NCBI GenBank assembly: GCA_022777485.1
Contig: JALFGC010000011.1
Location: 1 to 51,177, forward strand
DNA: 51,177 nucleotides
Reading direction: 5' to 3'
Source of the DNA: Bacteroidales bacterium
GTDB taxonomy: Bacteria; Bacteroidota; Bacteroidia; Bacteroidales; Paludibacteraceae
Shown here: positions 8,772 to 16,894 of the stretch, piece after piece
How positions within the stretch are numbered: position 1 is the stretch's first letter
How the letters are laid out: each line of letters opens with the position of its first letter
Position numbers and translations under genes: made by a program
Notes under the pieces: generated by a model
What the model was told of the DNA's origin: nothing
The model's input: the letters and a program-made list of their open reading frames with translations, nothing else
Databases searched by the model: none

Positions 8772-10862
8772 TCATTCGATGCTATACGCCAGCGAGTCGA
8801 GGTCGATGGTTACTCGGACGCGGTCGCCGAGGTAGATGCGGTCGAATACCAAGCGGCTGTCGGTCGCCTCCACGGGGATGTAGTCGCCATAGAGTAGCGG
8901 CATCGAGTTGCGGCGCAGGCGGATGAGGTCTTGCACCTCTTGGCGGAATGCCTGCTCGCGTTCGGTGAGTCCTCCGAAGCGCATCATCTGTCGGTTGTCG
9001 GGGTCGTTGGCTCCTGCCTGTCCGTACTCATCGCCTTGATAGATACAGGGCACGCCCGGGATGGTGAGGTTGATGACCTCAAGCAACATCGCGGCTTTGT
9101 ATGCAGCCTCTTCGCGGGCAGCGTCGCCGTCAGCCGTAACGCCTACCTCGCGCGTCCATCCGGCGCGTTTGTCGTTCTCATCCCAGCGGACAGCACCACC
9201 TGCCAAAGAGATGAAGCGGCACTTATCGTGGTTGCCGGAGATATTTCCCATGGTGTGGTGGGCACCGTAACTTGCCAACGAAGATTCGATGGTTTGAGCC
9301 ATGCGCTTCATAGATTGGTTGGGTTTTCCCAATACATCAATAGCGGTGTGGTAAATGTTAAAATCGAACTGCGCGGGCAGCATACCCGTCTTCACATAGG
9401 AGCCGATGAGTTGGTTGTCGCCGTAGGTCTCTCCAATCATCCAAATATGCCTATCGGGGAAGCGCAATGCCATCTTCTGCCCGAGCATACGCCAGTAGTT
9501 CAAGGGGATGTGCTTGCAAGCGTCGTGTCGGAAGCCGTCGAGGTCGTAGTTCGCCAGCCAGTAGAGGGCGGAGTCGGTCATGGGTTGGCATACCTCTTCG
9601 CGCTCGAGGTCAAGCGTGGGGATGTGGACATCGAACCATGTGGTCAGGCGTGCCTCGTCCCATAACTCGAAGTTGCGGCGTCCATCGGGCAGGATAGAGT
9701 CGGTGTGCCAAGTGGGGTGCTCCTGCAATGTAGGGGACTCGATATGCATATGGTTGGCAACATAGTCGAGCACCACATTCATATTGTGCGCGTGGGCAGC
9801 GTCGAGCATAGCCTTGAACTCCGCTTCGGTGCCGAAACGCTGCTCCAAAACGGTGATATAGATAGGCCAATAGCCGTGGTATCCGGAGAACTTGGTATAG
9901 GGTTTCGTGGGGTCGAACTTGTTGTCGTAGGTGCCGTCGGGCTTCTGTTCGAAGTCGTACTTTCCCCATGCCGTCCACGGGTTCTGCGTGATGGGGGAAA
10001 TCCAGAGCGTGGTGATACCGAGTTCGTCGAACCATCCCTCGTTGATACGCTTGGTGATACCTGCGAAGTCGCCTCCTTGGTAGTCCACGATATCCAGCAC
10101 CTCCGGGGAATTGAGTTTTCGGTCGTTGGTGGTGTTGCCGTTCTCGAAGCGGTCAATCATCAGGGAGTAGAGCACCTGCGCGTTGTCGTCGTGGCGGTTG
10201 AGTTGCGCCACATCGGTAACGGGTACGCCGTCCTGCAAGGGGATAAGCAGGTCATTATATAAATAGGTGTCGTCCTCGGCATAGACTCTGAGGAAAGCGC
10301 GCCCCTTGTTGCATTTCGCCAACTCATGGCTCTCGCTCAGCCGGAGCGTCCACGAGCCGTCGCTATTGGCAGTCCAGAGGTCGTTGTTTAGATTGGTATT
10401 CTGCAACAGCACCATGAAGCGCGGGTTTGCCACGGGTTCTGTGAAGCGGACGGTGAGGGAGCCGTCTTGGTAACTCTCGGAGACCAGCGCGGGCTTAATG
10501 GGCTTGGCGGGCAACACAGGAACGACAATGCCTTCCTTGCCGTCGAACACTAACAACGCCTGGATGTTGTTGTCGTGGTTCACAAGCAGCATGCGCTCAG
10601 GGAGGGCGTTCTCGGCTAATTTAGCACTACCTGCGGGCAGCATCACCTCCAACCGTTCGGTGGCTATCCAATCCAAGTCTGCTACCTGACCATTCTGCGC
10701 CATCAGTAGGGGCAGATAGTCGGTAGTGTAGATTTCGGTGGTGTCCGCCACCATACGAATAGGTTTGATGGGCTCGCCCGTAACAATCTGCTCTACAGGC
10801 GTCTTGGCGCCACAACCGGCGAGCAGCAAAGGAAATGCCAAATAGAAGATGTGTTTATTCAT
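8772..10862 (-). CDS. GH13 alpha-amylase family lipoprotein with N-terminal beta domain
   Basis: 696 aa; lipobox LLLAGC; GH13 motifs DYVANHMH, GFRHDACKHIP, GNHDKCRF, PCIYQGDEYGQAG. Confidence 0.92.
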   Translation of the reverse strand: MNKHIFYLAFPLLLAGCGAKTPVEQIVTGEPIKPIRMVADTTEIYTTDYLPLLMAQNGQVADLDWIATERLEVMLPAGSAKLAENALPERMLLVNHDNNIQALLVFDGKEGIVVPVLPAKPIKPALVSESYQDGSLTVRFTEPVANPRFMVLLQNTNLNNDLWTANSDGSWTLRLSESHELAKCNKGRAFLRVYAEDDTYLYNDLLIPLQDGVPVTDVAQLNRHDDNAQVLYSLMIDRFENGNTTNDRKLNSPEVLDIVDYQGGDFAGITKRINEGWFDELGITTLWISPITQNPWTAWGKYDFEQKPDGTYDNKFDPTKPYTKFSGYHGYWPIYITVLEQRFGTEAEFKAMLDAAHAHNMNVVLDYVANHMHIESPTLQEHPTWHTDSILPDGRRNFELWDEARLTTWFDVHIPTLDLEREEVCQPMTDSALYWLANYDLDGFRHDACKHIPLNYWRMLGQKMALRFPDRHIWMIGETYGDNQLIGSYVKTGMLPAQFDFNIYHTAIDVLGKPNQSMKRMAQTIESSLASYGAHHTMGNISGNHDKCRFISLAGGAVRWDENDKRAGWTREVGVTADGDAAREEAAYKAAMLLEVINLTIPGVPCIYQGDEYGQAGANDPDNRQMMRFGGLTEREQAFRQEVQDLIRLRRNSMPLLYGDYIPVEATDSRLVFDRIYLGDRVRVTIDLDSLAYSIE

Positions 10863-10905
10863 AAAGATTGTGTATTAGATGAATGGTTGTTGTTGATTTT
10901 TGGCG

Positions 10906-10936
10906 CAAAGTTACTGATTATTTTTGAAATATGCAA
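10906..10936 (-). promoter_or_regulatory. Bacteroidetes-type promoter for the GH13 operon
   Basis: Minus strand TTG (10934-10936), 20 bp, TAACTTTG (10906-10913). Confidence 0.6.
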
Positions 10937-11117
10937 GGGATGGTTTGCTTTTTTTCGCAAAATAGTCAGTAAAAAAGCAAAAACATGTTGCATAACATAT
11001 TTCGTTCGGGAATCGGTCTTTCTGTGGGGGTTGTCGAGGATGGCGTATTGCCTCCGAGTGGTGTGCGCAACCGCGTGGGCAACCGTCGGCGGAAGGGTGG
11101 CGGAAAGGTGGTTGAAT

Positions 11118-11161
11118 CACTAACTAATCACTAACTAATCACTAACTAATCACTAACTAAT
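11118..11161. repeat. 11-bp tandem array, 4 perfect copies of CACTAACTAAT
   Basis: Direct reading, copies at 11118, 11129, 11140, 11151. Confidence 0.95.
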
Positions 11162-11297
11162 CGTTAACTCTGCTTTCGAGAGGGTTGGTTGAAGGAATCG
11201 AGCGAGTTAGGGAGGGGATGGGAGATGTGTGGGGAGGGAGTGAGGTGTGTGTGGGGAGAGAGTGGGAAAAGAAAAAACAGGAGAAAGTGGGAAATTA

Positions 11298-11330
11298 TTT
11301 GCATATGTTGATTTTTTTATGTATCTTTGC
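11298..11330 (+). promoter_or_regulatory. Bacteroidetes-type promoter
   Basis: TTTG (11298-11301), 20 bp, TATCTTTG (11322-11329). Confidence 0.7.
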
Positions 11331-11354
11331 AGCCGAATTGAGTTTAGCGACCTT

Positions 11355-14297
11355 ATGCTTACCACTGCAAGCACCAACGACTATACCGCCTTGATGGCAC
11401 GAAGGATACGGCGTATCCTGCTTGTTTGCAACAATTACGACAGTTTTGCATTGGAGGAAGACGGGCATATCGATGTGCAGATAGCGCAAGAGTACGCTGA
11501 ACTCAACCTAAGCAACCCGCCCGCTATCCTCCGCGCAGAGACCACCGGTGAAGCCTTAGGGCGACTCGGTGAAGGTTTTGACCTGATTATCATTGTGAGC
11601 AACGGGGCACACGGCGTGTTTGACGATGCGGCGAAGATGAAGACGATGGCGCCGGAGACACCGATAGTGCTGCTGTCTGCCTTCTCGAAGGTCGCCTTTC
11701 AACAAATAGAGCACTCGAGCGCGTCGCCCATTGACTACTTCTTCTGCTGGAACAACTCGGCAGACCTGATTATCGCCATCATCAAACTATTAGAGGACAA
11801 ACTGAATGCAGAGCACGACATCCTGACGGAGGGTGTTCGTGCTATTATTTTGGTGGAGGACTCCGTTCGCTACTACTCTACCTACCTGCCGCTGCTCTAC
11901 AAATTAGTGCTACAACAGAACAAGATAGCGATACAAGACGCACTGAACGAGAAGCAACAGATAGTGCGCAAGCGGGCACGGCCGAAAGTGCTGATGGCGA
12001 CCTGTTTGGATGAGGCGATGAACCTATATAATAGGTATAAGCAGAATATCATCGGCGTGATTTCCGACATCGGTTTCGTGCGGCACAAGGGCGACCCCGC
12101 CGAGAGCGAGCAGTTAGATGCAGGGTTGGAATTATGCCGCCTGATACGGCACGATAACCCGACAATGCCTTTCCTGTTGCAGAGTTCGCAAGAAAGCATG
12201 CGGGCAATGGCAGAGCAGATGCATGTGGGCTTTATCGTGAAGAAAAGCAAGACGCTGACGCAGGAGTTGAGCGACTACATCGGTCGTGAGTTCGGCTTTG
12301 GCGACTTCGTTGCCATAGACCCTCGCACCCATGAGGAGATAGGTCGTGCACACGACTTGGAGGCGTTTGAGCACCTGATAGCGCGTATTTCGCCCGAGGC
12401 TTTCCGCTACCTGAGCGACAATAACTATTTGAGCAAATGGCTGTTTGCGCGCGGCTTGTTCGCGATAGGGCAGCAGGTGAGCCCGCTGACCATCAAAGAT
12501 GACAGCGACATCGAGCGCGTGAGACATATCAATGTGAAGACCATCCACGACTACCGTATCAACCAGGCGCAGGGCGTGGTGGCGAAATACCATCCCGAGA
12601 CATACAACGACACTATCTGGTTCGCGCGTTGCGGCAACGGGGCATTAGGCGGCAAGGGCAGAGGACTGGCGTTCCTGAACCATATCTTGCAGAAATACGA
12701 CCTTTACGACCAATGGGAGGGTGTGCGTATCCTCGTGCCGCGGACAATGGTGATTACCACGGATTATTTCGACCAATTCATCCACGACAACGGCTTGCAG
12801 TATGTGATAAACTCGGAGATTTCGGACGAGGAGATACTGTCGGAGTTCGTGGCTTCTACCCTGCCCCACGAGTTGACAGAAGCGTTGCGGCATTTCATCC
12901 GCGTGTCGCACAGGCCGATAGCCGTGCGCTCTTCAAGCAAGTTGGAAGACTCTTATTATCAGCCGTTTGCGGGGGTCTATTCCACCTATATGATACCGCA
13001 CACGGAGAATGAAGACCAGGAGTTGCGGCTGCTGTCGAAGGCTATAAAGTCGGTGTATGCGTCGGTTTATTACGCGGCGTCGCGCGGATACATCACCTCT
13101 ACGGCGAATGTGCTGTCGGAGGAGAAGATGGCGATTATTGTGCAGGAGGTGTGCGGGGAGCGTGAGGGCGACTATTACTTCCCCGTGATAAGCGGCGTGG
13201 CACGGAGTATCAACTTCTACCCCGTGGGGTACGAGAAGCCCGAAGAGGGGATAGTGAAGGTGGCATACGGACTTGGGAAAGCGGTGGTGGACGGCGACCA
13301 AGTGCTGCGGTTCTCGCCTGCGCACCCGAAGCATGTGATGCAGACCTCGACGCCCGACTTGACCATGCGCGAGACGCAACAATATATGTACGCGCTGTCG
13401 CTGCAGCCGGAGCGCTTCAAGACTTCGGTGGACGATGCCATTAACCTTGAGCGGATACCTATCAGCCAATGCGAAGGGTTGTTTCCGTCGCTGCGATTGG
13501 TTGCTTCGACCTTCGACATGGAGAACATGCGGATTGTGGACTCGTGCTACCCGAAGGGACCGCGCTTCATCACCTTTGCGTCGCAACTGAAATTCAACAC
13601 CTTCCCTCTGGCTGACATCGTGAAACGCCTGCTGGAGGTGGCACAGGCAGAGATAAAATGCCCTGTGGAGATAGAGTTTGCCGTTAATCTGGAGCATGAG
13701 CCCGTGGTGTTCCATGTGCTGCAGATACGACCGATTTCGGCAGATGGTCTAATGGCGAAAGTGGACTGGGAGCATGTGGATTGCTCGCAACCTATCATCT
13801 CTTCCGGCTCGGCGTTAGGCGTGGGCAAGGTGGAGGGCGTGCGGGACATCATCTACCTGAAGAAAGAGGCGTTCGACATCCTTCGCACCCGCGAGATGGC
13901 GGAGACCATACGGGCTTGGAACAGACAGTGTCAAGCCGCGGGGACGCCGTATGTGCTGATAGGTTTCGGGCGGTGGGGGTCGCAGATACCGACGCTGGGC
14001 GTGCCCGTGCAGTGGGGCGACATCAGCGAGGCGAAAGCGCTGGTGGAGTGCTCGCTGGAGGACTTTCGCGTGGACCCCAGCCAAGGGTCGCATTTCTTCC
14101 AAAACATGACCTCGTTTAATGTGGGGTACATCAATGTGGACCCCTTCGCGCGGGCGGATGACAAATACGACTTCGCGCAGTTTGATGCTATGACGGCTGT
14201 GGAGGAGACGGAGTTGGTAAGGCATGTGAGGGTAACTGAGGATTTGAGTATCTTCATTGATGGATATAATAGCAAGGCTTTGATTAGTGCGCTCTGA
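11355..14297 (+). CDS. Receiver-like N-terminal region fused to PEP/pyruvate-binding (PPDK N-terminal) domain
   Basis: ORF listed from 11247, but the promoter at 11298-11330 makes ATG 11355 (MLTTASTNDY) more likely. Receiver-like segment (RAIILVEDS... IIGVISDIGF...), then GGKGRGLAFLN and PIAVRSSSKLEDSYYQPFAGVYSTY PPDK/PEP-synthase motifs. Confidence 0.82.
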   Translation: MLTTASTNDYTALMARRIRRILLVCNNYDSFALEEDGHIDVQIAQEYAELNLSNPPAILRAETTGEALGRLGEGFDLIIIVSNGAHGVFDDAAKMKTMAPETPIVLLSAFSKVAFQQIEHSSASPIDYFFCWNNSADLIIAIIKLLEDKLNAEHDILTEGVRAIILVEDSVRYYSTYLPLLYKLVLQQNKIAIQDALNEKQQIVRKRARPKVLMATCLDEAMNLYNRYKQNIIGVISDIGFVRHKGDPAESEQLDAGLELCRLIRHDNPTMPFLLQSSQESMRAMAEQMHVGFIVKKSKTLTQELSDYIGREFGFGDFVAIDPRTHEEIGRAHDLEAFEHLIARISPEAFRYLSDNNYLSKWLFARGLFAIGQQVSPLTIKDDSDIERVRHINVKTIHDYRINQAQGVVAKYHPETYNDTIWFARCGNGALGGKGRGLAFLNHILQKYDLYDQWEGVRILVPRTMVITTDYFDQFIHDNGLQYVINSEISDEEILSEFVASTLPHELTEALRHFIRVSHRPIAVRSSSKLEDSYYQPFAGVYSTYMIPHTENEDQELRLLSKAIKSVYASVYYAASRGYITSTANVLSEEKMAIIVQEVCGEREGDYYFPVISGVARSINFYPVGYEKPEEGIVKVAYGLGKAVVDGDQVLRFSPAHPKHVMQTSTPDLTMRETQQYMYALSLQPERFKTSVDDAINLERIPISQCEGLFPSLRLVASTFDMENMRIVDSCYPKGPRFITFASQLKFNTFPLADIVKRLLEVAQAEIKCPVEIEFAVNLEHEPVVFHVLQIRPISADGLMAKVDWEHVDCSQPIISSGSALGVGKVEGVRDIIYLKKEAFDILRTREMAETIRAWNRQCQAAGTPYVLIGFGRWGSQIPTLGVPVQWGDISEAKALVECSLEDFRVDPSQGSHFFQNMTSFNVGYINVDPFARADDKYDFAQFDAMTAVEETELVRHVRVTEDLSIFIDGYNSKALISAL

Positions 14298-14350
14298 GTA
14301 ATCGGAGTGCTCGGAGTTGTCGGAGTAATCTGAATTATCAGACTGCTCAG
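14296..14350. repeat. 9-bp period tandem array, same family as 8690-8764
   Basis: gagtaatcg gagtgctcg gagttgtcg gagtaatct gaattatca gactgctca; overlaps the stop codon of the preceding gene. Confidence 0.85.
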
Positions 14351-14548
14351 AGGATAAGCCCTCATAATTCTTTTTTGAACATTAATCATCACAAATAAAC
14401 CACGAATTACCCAAAAAATTTTTGATTATTAATGGGTCATCTGCGGAAATTTATGTTAAAATAATATAGAGGATAAGCCCTCATAATTCATAATTATCAT
14501 TTCCCTCTTAAATCGTAATTCGTAAATTGTAAATCGTAAATCATATTT

Positions 14549-16255
14549 ATGTTCGTAACAGTCGCAACCGCTATTTTAATGCTTTTGGCAGGCATAGGTA
14601 TCTTCCTTGTTGCCTGCCAGATGATGTCCAGTAACCTTGAGTCTGCCAGCAGTGAGCACCTGAAAGCCCTCTTCTCAAAGATAGGCAAGAGCAAGTTGCT
14701 CGGTGTGGGTATCGGTGCGTTGAGCACCGCGCTGATACAGTCGTCCGGTGCCACCACCGTGATGGTGATTGGTTTCGTGAATGTAGGTATCATGTCGCTG
14801 GCGCAAGCCGCCACGATTATCTATGGTGCCAACATCGGTACGACCATCACGGCGCAGATTGTCGCCCTCGGTCTGTCGTCCGGCAGCGGGCTGAGCACCA
14901 CTACTATCTTCGCTGCGCTGGCGGGTGTAGGTGCCTTCATCTGCCTGTTCGCCAAGCACGATATGTGGAAGAAAGTGGGTGGTATCATCACAGGTTTCGG
15001 TATGCTGTTTGTCGGCTTGAGCATGATGTCCGGTTCGATGGAAGACTTCGCCCAACTGGACGCTGTGAAGCAGTTCCTTGCCACGATAGGCAATCCTATC
15101 CTGCTCGTGGTGATTGGTGCGCTCTTCACCGCCATCATCCAATCGTCGTCGGTGATGACCTCGGTAGCCATCACGATGGTAGTGGCGGGACTTATCTCGC
15201 TCAACCAAGGTATCTATATCACGCTGGGTTCGAACATCGGTTCGTGCGTGGTGGCGATCATCGCGGGTATGACGAGCGGCAAAAACGCCAAGCGGACGGC
15301 GCTGATGCACTTGATATTCAACTGCTTTGGTGTGGTTGTATTCCTGGTTGTGGCGTTTATCCTCTATCTTGCCACGAAAGGCGAGTTGGATTTCGGCATT
15401 ATCTTTGAGCGTATGTTCCCCAACGCGCCGCAAGTGCAGATGGCTATGTTCCACACGATATTCAACTGCGCGACGGTGGTTGTAATGCTACCGCTGACGA
15501 ACCTACTGGTGAACATCGTGTGCCGTATCATCCCCGACAACTTCGCTGTGGAGAAAGGCGAGTCGGCAAAGCCGCATTTCTTCTTTGTGGATGAGAAGAT
15601 GCTTCGCACACCGATTATTGCCGTTCGTCAGGTGAAGTTAGAGATAGAGCATATGGCCGCCGTGGCGATGCACAACTACGACTTAGCCATCTCTATGATT
15701 TGCACGCAGGACTTCCGCCAGAAAGAGGAGTTTGAGCACAACGAGGCGCAACTGAACTACCTGAATAACTACCTCGTGCAGTACGTGGTTCGACTGAACT
15801 CGAAGCCTCTGAACGAGATAGACCATCGCTACCTCTCCACCACCATTCGCAGCATAGGCGACCTGGAGCGCATAGGGGACTACGCGACCAATATCATTGA
15901 GTATGCGGAGGTGCTGCGCGACCATAAGGTGGCGTTCTCCGATAAGTTGAAAGATGAGATAGAGCAGGTGCGCGAAGGGGTGTTCAGCGTTTATCAGAGC
16001 GTGATGAAAGCGTATATGGAGGTGAGCCTTGAGGCACTGGAAGACGCCAACCGTCAGGAAGACCAAGTGGATAAACTGACCGACCAGATGGCAGACCGCA
16101 ATGTGGAGCGCCTGTCGGCAGATGAGTATATCCCCGTGGTGGGTGCGGAATATCTGGAGTTGGCGAGCGACTCCGAGCGTATCGCTGACCACTTGATAAA
16201 TGTGGGCAAGACCATCCGTACCCTACTCCGCCCCGAGAGCATTGATAAGTACTGA
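14549..16255 (+). CDS. Na/Pi cotransporter family protein with C-terminal PhoU-like domain
   Basis: 568 aa; duplicated QSSGATTVMVIGFVN / QSSSVMTSVAITMV repeats, GANIGTTITA, GSNIGSCVVA; helical PhoU-like C-terminus. Confidence 0.92.
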   Translation: MFVTVATAILMLLAGIGIFLVACQMMSSNLESASSEHLKALFSKIGKSKLLGVGIGALSTALIQSSGATTVMVIGFVNVGIMSLAQAATIIYGANIGTTITAQIVALGLSSGSGLSTTTIFAALAGVGAFICLFAKHDMWKKVGGIITGFGMLFVGLSMMSGSMEDFAQLDAVKQFLATIGNPILLVVIGALFTAIIQSSSVMTSVAITMVVAGLISLNQGIYITLGSNIGSCVVAIIAGMTSGKNAKRTALMHLIFNCFGVVVFLVVAFILYLATKGELDFGIIFERMFPNAPQVQMAMFHTIFNCATVVVMLPLTNLLVNIVCRIIPDNFAVEKGESAKPHFFFVDEKMLRTPIIAVRQVKLEIEHMAAVAMHNYDLAISMICTQDFRQKEEFEHNEAQLNYLNNYLVQYVVRLNSKPLNEIDHRYLSTTIRSIGDLERIGDYATNIIEYAEVLRDHKVAFSDKLKDEIEQVREGVFSVYQSVMKAYMEVSLEALEDANRQEDQVDKLTDQMADRNVERLSADEYIPVVGAEYLELASDSERIADHLINVGKTIRTLLRPESIDKY

Positions 16256-16321
16256 TGTGGGTATTCTAACCACTAACCAATAACCAATACTACAGTTAAA
16301 CAAAGACGGAACGACACGGAA

Positions 16322-16361
16322 AAATCCTCGGTGGGCACATGAAAGCCCACCGAGGATTTTA
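16322..16361. terminator. Bidirectional terminator hairpin
   Basis: AAAATCCTCGGTGGGC acatgaaa GCCCACCGAGGATTTT, perfect 16 bp stem between convergent genes. Confidence 0.9.
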
Positions 16362-16405
16362 TGCTATTGATTACCGCATTGGCGGTGCAACTTGAGAAAG
16401 GAGAT

Positions 16406-16894
16406 TTACAGAGGGTTATTTCGGAAAGAGAACTCGTATGGGTCGGAGATGTTGCCTATGATGGCATCCGATTGGAAGGGAATGGTGCTTTCCGTTTGGT
16501 AGAGATAGCGGGTGCGGGTGGCGTAGTAGCGAAAGAAAATGCGGCAGTCTTCCTTCACCCCCGTTGGCAGGGTGATGTAGAGGAAGGCGCGGAGGTAAGT
16601 GGCGTTGTTGTTTTCGTTGCTGCCGAGGATAGGTGTGAGATGGGTGAGCCCACAGCAGAGGGTGTCGGAGTTCTCGGAGTTGGCTACTACGAAGGCAGCG
16701 ATGATGTCTGCGGTGTCCGCATCGGCGAGTAGGTGCTCAGGTAGCGCACCTACTAATGTCATGCTATAACGCATATCTACATCGCTCACCACCTGCCATT
16801 CCGGCTGCGGGTGGGTAGGAAAAATCGTCTCGCGCTTACACGAACTCAGAAGAAGAAGGCTAATGAACGCCAAGGATATTATATTTGTTTTCAT
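16406..16894 (-). CDS. Small lipoprotein resembling a module in the C-terminus of the upstream giant protein
   Basis: 162 aa; LLLLSSC lipobox; YSMTLVGALP...DIIAAFV...IPFQSDAIIGNISDPYEF pattern; its start overlaps the 3' end of the giant ORF by 35 bp. Confidence 0.75.
   Translation of the reverse strand: MKTNIISLAFISLLLLSSCKRETIFPTHPQPEWQVVSDVDMRYSMTLVGALPEHLLADADTADIIAAFVVANSENSDTLCCGLTHLTPILGSNENNNATYLRAFLYITLPTGVKEDCRIFFRYYATRTRYLYQTESTIPFQSDAIIGNISDPYEFSFRNNPL

Noticed and set aside
11247-11354. Upstream start of the PPDK-like ORF
   Set aside because: This segment contains the putative promoter (11298-11330), so ATG 11355 is a better start.
12933-13715. 260 aa ORF antisense to the PPDK-like gene
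   Set aside because: His/Arg-rich antisense translation; the sense frame has clear conserved motifs.
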